Assembly: GCA_048370855.1 (NCBI GenBank)
Contig: DBGEOK010000041.1
Coordinates: forward strand, 1 to 33,198
DNA length: 33,198 nt
Reading direction: 5' to 3'
Origin: Limiplasma sp048370855
Lineage (GTDB): Bacteria > Bacillota > Clostridia > Christensenellales > Aristaeellaceae
Shown here: piece by piece, positions 1 to 8,543 of the stretch
Layout: every line of letters starts with the position of its first letter
Numbering within the stretch: position 1 is the stretch's first letter
Made by a program: the position numbers and the translations under genes
The notes under the pieces: model-generated
What the model was told of the DNA's origin: nothing
What the model saw: the letters and a program-made list of their open reading frames with translations, nothing else
Databases searched by the model: none

Positions 1-55
1 GGGGCTATCGCCCCTCCAAACCACCCTGAAAATGGGTTTTTCGACAAGCTATTTG
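1..55 (+). repeat. Diverged copy of a hairpin-rich dispersed repeat, cut by the window edge
   Basis: This stretch closely matches the reverse complement of 8568-8618. Shared parts are a GGGGC-N4-GCCCC hairpin, then CTCCAAACCACCC, then a GGTTT arm and a TCGACAA block. The four loop bases of the first hairpin differ while the arms are kept, as expected for a folded element. The AAACC/GGTTT arms of the second hairpin are also kept. The element probably begins before the window. Bases 56-130 (TTGGAAGG, GCCTCC, AACG blocks) loosely resemble 6200-6240, which may be another decayed copy. Confidence 0.5.
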
Positions 56-240
56 GAAGGAGAAGCCTCCCAACGTTCCCCCGCGCGTAAGCTCCCTTTG
101 GAAGCCTGCCGGCGAGCTTGCGCCGCGTTCATCCAAGGAACTGAACAAGCCGATACAAAAAATCACACGGCTTGGCATTCCGCTTCACGGGCCCGGATGG
201 TATGCTTGGGATGCAAAAATGGCATTCGGAGGCGGACCAT

Positions 241-2628
241 ATGAAATACGGGCGCTTTGACGACGAGCAGCGGGAGTACGTGGTGGAGCGCGTAGACGCG
301 CCGCAAAGCTTTACCAACTATCTTGGGCAGGGAAGCATGGGCGCTGTGGTGAACCAGAACGCGGGCGGCTATTTGTGGAACGGAAGCCCGCAGTATCATC
401 GTGTGACGCGCTTTCGCCCTAACGGCGTGCCCCTGGACAGACCGGGACATTATGTATATGTGCGCGACGACGATACCGGCGTTTACTGGTCGCTGAGCTG
501 GCAGCCTGTGGGACGCCCTCTCGCGTCCGCGAGGTACGAGTGCCGTCATGGCTTCGGCTATTCCACTTACCTGTGCGAGGCTGAGGGCATCGAGGGCGCG
601 CAGACGCTTTTTATCCCCCTGGACGACGACGCGGAGGTCTGGGAGGTGCGGCTGAAAAACCGGACGGACCGCGAGCGCGCCGTCAGCCTGTACGGCTATT
701 GCGAGTTTAGCTTTCACCACATCGACATGGATAACCAGAACTTTCAGATGAGCCTGTACGCGGCGGGCTCGCGGTATGTGGACGGCGCGGTGGAGTACGA
801 GCTGCATTATGAGGAGAACAGCCACGAATTTTTTACCGCGAGCTTTGAGCCGGACGGGTTTGATTGCCTCCGGGACAGCTTTCTGGGCCCGTACCGCACG
901 GAAAGCAACCCCGCCGTCGTGGAGGAGGGCCGCATGCGCGCAAGCGCGGAGCTGGGCGGCAACCACTGCGGAGCCTTGCAGAAGCGGTACACGCTCGCCC
1001 CGGGGCAGGAGGTGCGGGCCCGTTTTCTGCTTGGCACGGGGGACGCCGCCGCCGCGCGCCGGGCGCGGGAAAAGTACAGCGGCGACTATGCCGACCGCGC
1101 GTTCATCGCCCTGCGCGGCTACTGGGACGAAAAGCTTTCCCATCTCCAGGTGCAAACGCCCGAGAAGGATATGAACCGCAGCCTGAACCTGTGGAACCTG
1201 TACCAGAGCCAGGTGAACGTGACGTTCAGCCGCTTTGCCTCGTTCATCGAGGTGGGGGGTCGCACGGGACTGGGCTACCGCGACACCGCGCAGGACGCCA
1301 TGTGCATCCCGCACGCGGACCCCGCCATGTGCAAAAGGCGCATCGAGCAGCTCCTGCATGGACAGGTAAAGATGGGATACGGACTCCACCTGTTCGACCC
1401 CGCGTGGTTTGAGCCGGGAAAGAAGCAAAGCTTTCAATCGCCCACCGTGGTACCCACGCCGGATAAGGGCGGCATGATCCACGGCCTGCGCGACACCTGC
1501 GCCGACGACGCGCTGTGGCTGGTGCCGGCTATCGCGGAATATGTGCGGGAGACGGGGGATACCGCGTTCCTCGAACAGGTTATTCCATACGCGGACGAGG
1601 GGGAGGACACCGTATACCGGCATATGCGCGCCATCCTGGACTTCAGCTTTTCGCAGGTGGGGCTAAACGGCGTGTGCAAGGGGCTTCGCGCGGACTGGAA
1701 CGACTGCCTGAACCTGGGCGGCGGCGAAAGCGCGATGGTAAGCTTCCTGCTGCTGTGGGCGGCGGAGCATTTCTGCGACGTGGCGCGCCATACCGGGCAT
1801 GAGGCGGACGCGGAGCGCTACGCGGAGCAGGCCGTCCGCATGCGGGATACCTGCCGCCGCGTGCTGTGGGACGGCAGGTGGTTCCTTCGGGGCATCACGG
1901 GCGAGAACCGGCCCATCGGCACGCATACGGCCGCGGAGGGCAAGGTGCACCTGGAGAGCAACGCCTGGGCGGTCATCAGCGGCGCGGCGACGCGGGAGCA
2001 GGGCTTGTCGTGCATGGACGCGGTGGACGAATACCTTTATACGCCCTACGGCCTGATGCTGAACGCCCCCAGCTTCCGCACGCCGGACGACAGCGTGGGC
2101 TTCGTGACGCGCGTGTACCCGGGTATCAAGGAAAACGGCTCCATCTTCAGCCACGCCAACCCATGGGCCTGGGTGGCGGAGAGCATGCTGGGGCGCGGCG
2201 GACGCGCCATGAAGCACTACCTGGCGCTGCTGCCGGAAAGGCAGAACGACCGGATGGAAACGCGCCAGGCAGAGCCGTACAGCTATTGCCAGTTTATCAT
2301 GGGGCGGGATCACACGGCCTTTGGCCGGGCGCGGCATCCGTTCATGACGGGCTCGGCGGGGTGGAGCTACTACGCGGCTACCCGCTACCTGCTGGGCATC
2401 CGGCCCGGACTGGACGGGCTGACCGTGGACCCGTGCATCCCGGCGGAATGGGACGGCTTCAGCGCCGTGCGCAAGTGGCGGGGCGCCGTATACCATATCA
2501 GCGTCCAAAACCCCCGGCATGTGGAGAAGGGCGTCGAGCGCCTGGCCGTGGACGGGCAGGCGTCCGGGCGCATCCCGTGCTTTGGGGGCGGGGAGCATAC
2601 CGTGACGGTGATCCTGGGAGGCCGTTAA
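241..2628 (+). CDS. chbP: N,N'-diacetylchitobiose phosphorylase (GH94)
   Basis: Cytoplasmic phosphorolytic enzyme of glycoside hydrolase family 94. It is expected to split (GlcNAc)2 with phosphate into GlcNAc-1-phosphate and GlcNAc. I start it at ATG 241 because GGAGG lies 8 bases upstream and the protein then begins MKYGRFDDE, as family members do; the frame is open back to 172. This gives 795 residues, about the size of the Vibrio enzyme (roughly 800). The block GGRTGLGYRDTAQDAM and the segment GLRADWNDCLNLGGGES are characteristic of ChbP rather than cellobiose phosphorylase. The first Asp of DWND, residue 485, is the expected catalytic acid. No signal peptide is visible, so the disaccharide must be imported. 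A phosphohexomutase follows after 230 bases. Specificity for chitobiose is inferred from remembered family sequence and was not tested; another GH94 substrate remains possible. Confidence 0.88.
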   Translation: MKYGRFDDEQREYVVERVDAPQSFTNYLGQGSMGAVVNQNAGGYLWNGSPQYHRVTRFRPNGVPLDRPGHYVYVRDDDTGVYWSLSWQPVGRPLASARYECRHGFGYSTYLCEAEGIEGAQTLFIPLDDDAEVWEVRLKNRTDRERAVSLYGYCEFSFHHIDMDNQNFQMSLYAAGSRYVDGAVEYELHYEENSHEFFTASFEPDGFDCLRDSFLGPYRTESNPAVVEEGRMRASAELGGNHCGALQKRYTLAPGQEVRARFLLGTGDAAAARRAREKYSGDYADRAFIALRGYWDEKLSHLQVQTPEKDMNRSLNLWNLYQSQVNVTFSRFASFIEVGGRTGLGYRDTAQDAMCIPHADPAMCKRRIEQLLHGQVKMGYGLHLFDPAWFEPGKKQSFQSPTVVPTPDKGGMIHGLRDTCADDALWLVPAIAEYVRETGDTAFLEQVIPYADEGEDTVYRHMRAILDFSFSQVGLNGVCKGLRADWNDCLNLGGGESAMVSFLLLWAAEHFCDVARHTGHEADAERYAEQAVRMRDTCRRVLWDGRWFLRGITGENRPIGTHTAAEGKVHLESNAWAVISGAATREQGLSCMDAVDEYLYTPYGLMLNAPSFRTPDDSVGFVTRVYPGIKENGSIFSHANPWAWVAESMLGRGGRAMKHYLALLPERQNDRMETRQAEPYSYCQFIMGRDHTAFGRARHPFMTGSAGWSYYAATRYLLGIRPGLDGLTVDPCIPAEWDGFSAVRKWRGAVYHISVQNPRHVEKGVERLAVDGQASGRIPCFGGGEHTVTVILGGR

Positions 2629-2778
2629 AGAGTGCCGGAGGCGCGGCTTTTTCGCGGCGAGCGCCCTAAGCGCAAAGGCGGAAACCGGCCGCCGGCGCAG
2701 CGGAGAAAAAACCGCCGGGCTTCGGCCTTCCCCGACGCGCAAGGCGCGCTTGCCGCATGACGGGGCGCTGCCCGCGGC

Positions 2779-2807
2779 TTTACATCCCCGGCGCGGGGTG
2801 GTATGAT
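2779..2807 (+). promoter_or_regulatory. Sigma-A promoter of the phosphohexomutase gene
   Basis: TTTACA at 2779-2784 and TATGAT at 2802-2807 are separated by 17 bases; each differs from consensus at one position. Transcription would begin near 2814, about 45 bases before the start codon at 2861. The mutase can therefore be expressed independently of chbP. Confidence 0.6.
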
Positions 2808-2860
2808 AGGTACTCAGAAACGCATATGAATGGATACGGCGGAAACGGAGGGAACTTCCG

Positions 2861-4279
2861 ATGATTTCATTTGGGACCGGCGGCTGGCGCGCCATTATCG
2901 GCGAGGACTTTACCAAGGAAAACGTACAAAAGCTGATGCGCGCCCTGGCGCTTCGCATGAAGGCCGAGGACGTGCAGGACAAAAGCTTTTGCGTCGGGTA
3001 TGACCGGCGGTTTCTCAGCCGCCAGGCGGCGGAGTGGGCGGCGGAGGTCATGGCGGGCGAGGGCGTGCATGTGCTGATGGTCAACCGCGAGGCGCCCACG
3101 CCGTTGATTATGTTCACGGTGCAGTTTTACGGCCTCAGCTACGGCATCGCCGTGACGGCGAGCCACAACCCGGCGGTCTATAACGGCATTAAGCTGTTTA
3201 CCAAGGGCGGGCGCGACGCGGAGGAAAGCGTCACCAACGAGCTGGGCCTGGCGGCCAACCGCGTCAAGCCGGAGGAAATCTCCGCCATTCCATATCAGAA
3301 GGCCATCGACGCCGGAATGGTTCAGGAGATTAACCCTCAAAACCAGTATCTGGACGCGATTATCCGCGGGGTTAACATGGACGCGATCCGCAGCCGTAAC
3401 CTTCAAATTATTCTGGATCCAATGTACGGCGTAAGCCGAACGTCTCTCCAGACCATCCTGCTGACGGCGCGCTGCGACGTAAGCGTAATCCATGAGCGGC
3501 ACGACACGCTGTTCGGCGGCCGGCTGCCCGCGCCCAATGTGGATACCCTGGGAGCGCTCCAGGCCAACGTGCTGGAAAACCATGCGGATATCGGCATCGC
3601 CACCGACGGCGACGCCGACCGCCTGGGCATTATCGACGATAAGGGCTGCTTTGTTCATCCCAACCAGATTTTGGTGCTGCTGTATTATTACCTGCTCAAG
3701 TACAAGAAGTGGCACGGCCCCGCGGTGCGCAACATCGCCACCACCCATCTGCTGGATCGCGTGGCCTCGGCCTTCGGCGAAACCTGCTACGAGGTGCCCG
3801 TGGGCTTCAAGCACATTTCCGCCGCGATGCAGAAGTACAACGCCGTCATCGGCGGCGAAAGCAGCGGCGGCCTGACGGTGCGCGGCCATATCAACGGCAA
3901 GGACGGCATCTATGCCGGGACGCTGCTGGTGGAAATGCTCAGCGTAACGGGGCGCAAGCTGAGCGAGCTGATGGAGGATATTTACGCCGAGTTCGGCACG
4001 GCCTACATGGCCGAGAGCGACTGGCCCTTTGACCAGGAGATCAAGGAGAAGCTTCAGAAGCTGCTGATGACGGATAAAAAGCTGCCCGCCTTCCCCGTGC
4101 CGGTCGTGGGCACAAATTACATGGACGGCTGCAAGGTGCTGTTTGAGAACGGATGGATTATCGCGCGGTTCAGCGGTACGGAGCCTCGGCTGCGCGTGTT
4201 CTGCGAGATGCCGACCCGGGCCGAGGCCGAGCGCCTAACGCGGGTTATGGCGGAGTTTTTGGAGCTGCCGCTGGCATAG
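2861..4279 (+). CDS. Phosphoglucomutase/phosphomannomutase family protein
   Basis: Alpha-D-phosphohexomutase of 472 residues that interconverts hexose-1- and hexose-6-phosphates. All four family sites are present. The phospho-serine loop TASHNP has Ser101. The magnesium loop DGDADR has Asp249, Asp251 and Asp253. The sugar-binding loop GGESSGG is at 331-337, and the C-terminal phosphate loop RFSGTEPR is at 436-443. The start ATG has GGAGGG upstream. Its position after chbP suggests a role in turning the GlcNAc-1-phosphate or glucose-1-phosphate released by phosphorolysis into a glycolytic 6-phosphate. That link is inferred from context: the sequence does not tell whether glucose, mannose or GlcNAc phosphates are preferred. 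A strong terminator follows directly. Confidence 0.9.
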   Translation: MISFGTGGWRAIIGEDFTKENVQKLMRALALRMKAEDVQDKSFCVGYDRRFLSRQAAEWAAEVMAGEGVHVLMVNREAPTPLIMFTVQFYGLSYGIAVTASHNPAVYNGIKLFTKGGRDAEESVTNELGLAANRVKPEEISAIPYQKAIDAGMVQEINPQNQYLDAIIRGVNMDAIRSRNLQIILDPMYGVSRTSLQTILLTARCDVSVIHERHDTLFGGRLPAPNVDTLGALQANVLENHADIGIATDGDADRLGIIDDKGCFVHPNQILVLLYYYLLKYKKWHGPAVRNIATTHLLDRVASAFGETCYEVPVGFKHISAAMQKYNAVIGGESSGGLTVRGHINGKDGIYAGTLLVEMLSVTGRKLSELMEDIYAEFGTAYMAESDWPFDQEIKEKLQKLLMTDKKLPAFPVPVVGTNYMDGCKVLFENGWIIARFSGTEPRLRVFCEMPTRAEAERLTRVMAEFLELPLA

Positions 4280-4289
4280 CGGACGGCGA

Positions 4290-4322
4290 AAACGGCGGGG
4301 GAGAAAGCCTCCCGCCGTTTTT
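4290..4322 (+). terminator. Rho-independent terminator after the mutase
   Basis: Perfect 10-bp arms AAACGGCGGG (4290-4299) and CCCGCCGTTT (4311-4320), with the T run continuing to 4322. It ends only 40 bases before the histidine kinase start, leaving little room for a separate promoter. It may act as a partial terminator that limits read-through from the mutase into the kinase gene. Confidence 0.85.
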
Positions 4323-4362
4323 GCGGTTGAGAGGGAAATCCGTTGATAAGGAGCTGATCTCA

Positions 4363-6084
4363 TTGAAAGTCATCTTCCGCCGGTTCCTGTCGCTGCGGTT
4401 TTCAATTTTGGCCATCGTGCTGCTGTGCTGGCTGATTCCGACGCTTTTGCTGGGCGCGTTCCTGGGCACGCGCTTTTTTTCCGCCCTTCAGGAAAAGACC
4501 GAGGTTTTGCTGACCACGGCGGCGGAGCAGGCGCAGGTGCGGATGATGGAAAATATCGACGCGACGGTGGCGCTGGCAAAGGACGTGGTATACGACGGCG
4601 AGCTGGATAAGGCCGTGAGCGATTACACCGCCGGAGCCATCAGCTACGAGAAATATTTTTCCCAGTGCCGCAGCTACCTGGAGCGGAAGTATGGCCGGGA
4701 GCGATTGCTGGATTTTGCGCTCTTTTTTCGCATCCAGAACCCGACGGGCCTGTTTTTTACCACGGACGACTATCCCGAAGCCGTCTATTTCCAGCTCAAT
4801 GTGCTCAAGGACGTGCTGGAAATGAGCGAGGAGCTGGAAACGGGCTGCCGCTTTTTTTCAAAGGGCGGGCGCGTGTATCTGGCGCGCAACCTGTACAACA
4901 CCAAAATGGAGCGGTACGGAATGATTGTGCTGGGGCTGAACGCAAGCCGTTTGCTGATGCCCGCGGAGGAGGCCTGCGCCAAAATGGGCATGGAGAGCAG
5001 CGTGAGGCTGGACCGCTATCGATCGGGGGACGCCGCGCGGCTGGACGCTCCGGCGGGCCTGAGCGAGGACGGGGAGCTGCTGCTGTACACGCTGGACGCC
5101 AACACGAGGGATTATGCGCTGCGGTTCCAGATCCGGGCGGATAAAAGGGCCGTATACCGGGAAATGGAGACGTTCCGGACCATCATGACGTGGATGTTTG
5201 TGCTGCTGGTTCCAATCTGTCTTGTGATTATGACGTTTGTGGACCGCCGCATCATCCGCCCGATCCGCCTGCTGAGCGAAGCTTCCACGCGCATCCGGGG
5301 CGGCGAGCTGGGCGTGACCGTCCCCATGCGCGGCACGGACGAGCTGGGACGGCTGGGGGTCGCGTTCTCCAGCATGAGCACAAGGCTCAAGGAGCTGGTG
5401 GACAAATCCTATAAGGAGGAAATCGCCCTGAAGGACGCGCGCATCCAGGCCATGCAAAGCCGTATCAATTCCCATTTTCTCAATAACGCGCTGGAAACCA
5501 TCAATTGGCAGGCGCGCATGGAGGGCAGCGACGCCATTAGCGATATGGTGGAAGCGCTGAGCCTGCTGCTCAATGCCAGCATGGACCGCAACGAACGCCA
5601 CCTGACGCCGCTTCGGGAGGAGCTGGCGGTGGCGGACGCCTATTTTTATTTTATCGGACTGCGCTATGGCGACCGGCTGACCGTGTGGAAGGATATCGGC
5701 GAGGGGCTGGGAGATGTGCTGGTGCCCAGGCTGGCGATCCAGACGCTGGTGGAAAACGCGATCGAGCATGGTATTGCGCCTACGGGCGGCGGTCGCATCC
5801 ACCTGACGGTGTTCCTGCGCGACGACCGGCTGACCGTGGAGGTGATCAACAACGGCAAGCGGCTGACGGAAGAGGACCTTTCACGCATCCGCCGCCTGAT
5901 GTCCGATGAAGCGGACCCGGAGGGGCACATGGGCATTCGCAATGTGGCGCGGCGGCTCAAGCTTCTTTACGGCGGCCGGGCCAGCCTGAGCATCCGCCCG
6001 GACGAGCACGGCCAGACCGTCGCGGCGTTCGTGATTCCGGCGGCGCGGGAGAACGGGCCGGGGGAACAGGAGGGCGTCAAGTAA
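4363..6084 (+). CDS. YesM-type sensor histidine kinase
   Basis: Membrane sensor kinase of 573 residues. The frame is open from 4153, but that would overlap the mutase; TTG 4363 has AAGGAG 9 bases upstream and gives a normal N terminus. Order of parts: TM1 about residues 10-35, an extracytoplasmic sensor region to about 270, TM2 about 273-293, HAMP about 294-347, a His_kinase (PF06580) domain, and a GHKL ATPase. The phospho-accepting His is His371 in RINSHFLNN, where most relatives have NPHFLYN. The N box includes Asn465 (VENAIEHG) and the glycine box is GHMGIRNV from 521. The partner is almost certainly the AraC-type regulator at 7586. An exported sugar-binding protein lies between them and may help present the ligand. 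The sensed sugar is unknown. Confidence 0.9.
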   Translation: MKVIFRRFLSLRFSILAIVLLCWLIPTLLLGAFLGTRFFSALQEKTEVLLTTAAEQAQVRMMENIDATVALAKDVVYDGELDKAVSDYTAGAISYEKYFSQCRSYLERKYGRERLLDFALFFRIQNPTGLFFTTDDYPEAVYFQLNVLKDVLEMSEELETGCRFFSKGGRVYLARNLYNTKMERYGMIVLGLNASRLLMPAEEACAKMGMESSVRLDRYRSGDAARLDAPAGLSEDGELLLYTLDANTRDYALRFQIRADKRAVYREMETFRTIMTWMFVLLVPICLVIMTFVDRRIIRPIRLLSEASTRIRGGELGVTVPMRGTDELGRLGVAFSSMSTRLKELVDKSYKEEIALKDARIQAMQSRINSHFLNNALETINWQARMEGSDAISDMVEALSLLLNASMDRNERHLTPLREELAVADAYFYFIGLRYGDRLTVWKDIGEGLGDVLVPRLAIQTLVENAIEHGIAPTGGGRIHLTVFLRDDRLTVEVINNGKRLTEEDLSRIRRLMSDEADPEGHMGIRNVARRLKLLYGGRASLSIRPDEHGQTVAAFVIPAARENGPGEQEGVK

Positions 6085-6276
6085 CCGGTTGTATTCGCCG
6101 TTGGTCAAGGCTGATTTTGCGCGCTTCCGGTCAGGGCGAATCATTTGAATTTGATTTTCCAGTAGAGGGTTCCAAAGGGCAAAGCCCTTGGGCGAGGGGC
6201 TTGGAAGGCCGCGCCTCCAACGGTTCTTACCGCCGCGGCCCCCAAGCTTGTCTTCCGAACCGGAAGGGCGACCCCA
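6085..6276. other. Intergenic region with a possible decayed repeat
   Basis: No gene is visible. The stretch holds short hairpins, including AAGGGC/GCCCTT near 6177, and a block around 6200-6240 (TTGGAAGG, GCCTCC, AACGG) that loosely matches bases 51-90 of the window. It ends at the promoter of the binding-protein gene. Confidence 0.35.
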
Positions 6277-6305
6277 ATGACAACGGCGCAAAAATCGTGT
6301 ATACT
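6277..6305 (+). promoter_or_regulatory. Sigma-A promoter of the binding-protein/regulator operon
   Basis: ATGACA at 6277-6282 and TATACT at 6300-6305 with a 17-base spacer, one mismatch to consensus in each box. The start codon at 6349 is 43 bases after the -10 box. The binding protein and response regulator can thus be transcribed apart from the kinase. Confidence 0.6.
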
Positions 6306-6348
6306 ATCATGGTTCAAACGAGCAACCCTTTGGGGAGGGACGGCCTAT

Positions 6349-7551
6349 ATGAAAAAGCTATTCTTGCTTTGCGCGGCGCTGCTTATGGCCTTCGGCGCGG
6401 GCGCGCGCGCCGAAGGCGGCGTGACGCTCAAGACGGTCAGCACCTTCGCGGGGACCGAGGCGGCTGTCGATGCCTACGCGGAGCTTCTTAAAACATGGCA
6501 GGATCAGACGGGCCATACCGTCAGCGACCTTTCCGCCACCTCTGACGAGGCGTGGAAGGTTTCCGTGCTCAAGGATTTTGCCGCGGGCAACGAAGCGGAC
6601 GTCCTCTTCTTTTTTTCCGGAACGCAGGAAAGCGCCGCCATTCTTTCCAAGGTTGTGCCCATCGAGGAAATCAACGAGGCGTACCCGGAGCTGGAGCTTC
6701 CCGTCGACCAGCGCATGGCCGAGCGGGACGGCAGGGTGTACGCCATACCCGTCAGGCCCATCTGGGAAGGGCTTTTTTGCAACGCAGACCTGTTTGAGCA
6801 ATACGGCGTTGAGCTGCCCACCACGTGGGAGAAGCTGGAGACCGCGATCAAGGCTTTCCGCGCCGGGGGCATCGTGCCTATTTCCGTCAGCCTGAGCGAC
6901 GTGCCGCATTATTTATTGGAATTTTGCATCCTGTCCGCCGGAAGCCCGGAGGCGCACGCCGCCCGGCCGCAGGCGGGCGAAGCCGTTCCGGAGAGCTGGG
7001 TGGAAGGAATGCGCCTGATCCGCCGCCTGTTTGAGCTGGGCGCGTTCGACCAAAACGTCAACGCTACTACCGAGGCCGTCACAAGCCAGATGTTCCGCGA
7101 TAAGAAGGCCGCCATGCAGGTGGACGGGAGCTGGTTTGCCAACACGCTGAGCTCCGGGGCGATGGACACGACGGTGGTGCTGCCGTTTCCCGCGTACAGC
7201 GCGGAGGCCGATCCCACGGCCTATATCTATGGCGTTACCATGGGGTTTTACCTGAGCCGTTCGGCCTGGGAGGACGCCGCGCGCCGGCCGGCCGCCGTGG
7301 ATCTGCTGCGCTTTCTGACCACGAAGGAAAGCGCGGAAAAGCTTGGGTATCGGCTTTCCGGCCGGCTGCTGGCCAGTTACGAGACCATGGAGAGCGCCGC
7401 GCGCACGCTGAGTCAGCCTATCCAGGACGCGATGAACGCAGACGCGCGGCGGCGGTGGTTTGCCTCCGCGCCCGATATTGCCAACGGCGGCATGGACCCG
7501 GCCCGTATGTGGGCGGAAATCATGGAAATGGAGCCGTTTGTGGGGCCGTGA
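6349..7551 (+). CDS. Extracellular solute-binding protein, sugar ABC type (family 1)
   Basis: Exported substrate-binding protein of 400 residues. ATG 6349 is chosen because GGGGAGGG lies about 9 bases upstream and the product then starts with a signal peptide: MKK, a hydrophobic core LFLLCAALLMAFGAG, and an ARA cleavage site before EGG. The single Cys at residue 8 is inside the hydrophobic core and does not form a convincing lipobox, which is unusual for a Gram-positive binding protein. The mature part has the family 1 pattern (WQDQTGHTV near the N terminus, DVLFFF, PVRPIWEGLFCNADLFEQYG, TTWEKLE, AAMQVDGSWF). No permease or ATPase gene is adjacent. The neighbours are a sensor kinase and a response regulator, the latter only 34 bases downstream, so it may act in signalling as well as, or instead of, transport. 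Confidence 0.88.
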   Translation: MKKLFLLCAALLMAFGAGARAEGGVTLKTVSTFAGTEAAVDAYAELLKTWQDQTGHTVSDLSATSDEAWKVSVLKDFAAGNEADVLFFFSGTQESAAILSKVVPIEEINEAYPELELPVDQRMAERDGRVYAIPVRPIWEGLFCNADLFEQYGVELPTTWEKLETAIKAFRAGGIVPISVSLSDVPHYLLEFCILSAGSPEAHAARPQAGEAVPESWVEGMRLIRRLFELGAFDQNVNATTEAVTSQMFRDKKAAMQVDGSWFANTLSSGAMDTTVVLPFPAYSAEADPTAYIYGVTMGFYLSRSAWEDAARRPAAVDLLRFLTTKESAEKLGYRLSGRLLASYETMESAARTLSQPIQDAMNADARRRWFASAPDIANGGMDPARMWAEIMEMEPFVGP

Positions 7552-7585
7552 CAAAACGGCCCGGCTGTTGAAAGAAGGCGTAGCG

Positions 7586-8329
7586 ATGTATCGCGTGGTG
7601 CTGGTGGACGACGAGCAAATTATTCTGCAAGGGCTTCAGCGGGTTTTTCCCTGGGCGGAATACGGCTGCGAGGTGGCGGGCACGGCGGGGGACGGCCTGG
7701 AGGGCATGGCGTTGATCCGGCGCGCGCGGCCGCATATCCTGCTGACGGATATCCGCATGCCCAACATGGACGGCCTGAGCATGATCGCGGCCCTGCAAAG
7801 CGAGTTTCCGGCCATGCAGATCAGCGTGCTGACGGCGTTTCGGGATTTTGATTACGCCCAGCAGGCCATCCGCCTGGGCGTGAGCCGCTATCTGCTCAAG
7901 CCCAGCAAAATGGACGAGCTGCGCGAGGCTTTTCAGCATATGACCGAAGCGCTGCGCGCCTTGCCGCCCGAGGAGCAGGGGCCGGAGGACGAGGGCCTGG
8001 GGAGCGAGGCGGGCAATTTCGTGGTACGCGCCGCCATGCAGTATATTCGTGAGCACTATGCCGAGCATATCAGCCTGAGCGACGTGGCCGACAGCGTATA
8101 CGTAAGTCAATGGCACTTGAGCAAGCTGATAAACGGATGCCTCGGGCAGAGCTTTTTTGATATATTGAACGGCCTCCGCATTCAGAAGGCCAAGGAGCTG
8201 CTGATGGACCCGGCGCTGCGGGTGCATGAAATCGCGCTGGCCGTGGGCTATGGGGACGTGGCGCATTTCAGCAAAAATTTTAAGAAGGCAACGGGCGTGA
8301 GCCCGATGGAGTTTCGCTCGCAGGGATAG
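7586..8329 (+). CDS. YesN-type response regulator, REC plus AraC DNA-binding domain
   Basis: DNA-binding response regulator of 247 residues. ATG 7586 is preceded by AGAAGG; the frame is open further upstream, but this start gives MYRVVLVDDE directly. The receiver domain spans about 1-120, with acidic pocket Asp8/Asp9, phospho-acceptor Asp55 (LLTDIRMP) and conserved Lys105 (LLKPSK). The AraC/HTH_18 domain spans about 150-245 with both helix-turn-helix units and the typical GYGDVAHFSKNFKKATGVSP block. It is expected to be phosphorylated by the kinase at 4363. Genes it controls are not visible; the nearby phosphorylase and mutase, or an unlinked transporter, are candidates by inference. The linker between domains is short (about 30 residues), compared with about 500-residue YesN proteins that carry an extra middle region. 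Confidence 0.92.
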   Translation: MYRVVLVDDEQIILQGLQRVFPWAEYGCEVAGTAGDGLEGMALIRRARPHILLTDIRMPNMDGLSMIAALQSEFPAMQISVLTAFRDFDYAQQAIRLGVSRYLLKPSKMDELREAFQHMTEALRALPPEEQGPEDEGLGSEAGNFVVRAAMQYIREHYAEHISLSDVADSVYVSQWHLSKLINGCLGQSFFDILNGLRIQKAKELLMDPALRVHEIALAVGYGDVAHFSKNFKKATGVSPMEFRSQG

Positions 8330-8543
8330 GGCGGGCCTCGCGCCGCCTCTGGCTGCGCTGAAAACTTGCGGGAAAAAGGAGACGCGACCGTTCCAGCCCG
8401 GCCAGGACGCCGTTTTTTCCGCTTCCATGCTTTATGGTAACGCCAGCGTCATGGATATCTGCCGATAAACCCTTCCGGGAAGCGGCAAGGGGTGACGGCC
8501 CTCCGGCTGTATCCCATCCCGCGCAGCTCCGCGCGGGACTGTC
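8330..8543. other. Intergenic region with a GC hairpin
   Basis: No coding sequence is supported. A hairpin with 7-bp arms CCCGCGC (8518-8524) and GCGCGGG (8531-8537) sits just before the large repeat element. There is no T run, so it is not a standard terminator. Confidence 0.35.

Noticed and set aside
163..1623. Long open reading frame on the minus strand opposite chbP
   Set aside because: It mirrors the codon pattern of the GC-rich phosphorylase gene, has Arg/Ala/His-rich composition and no ribosome binding site. Similar antisense frames occur opposite 14376-15767, 16261-17415 and 23170-24549 and were rejected for the same reason.
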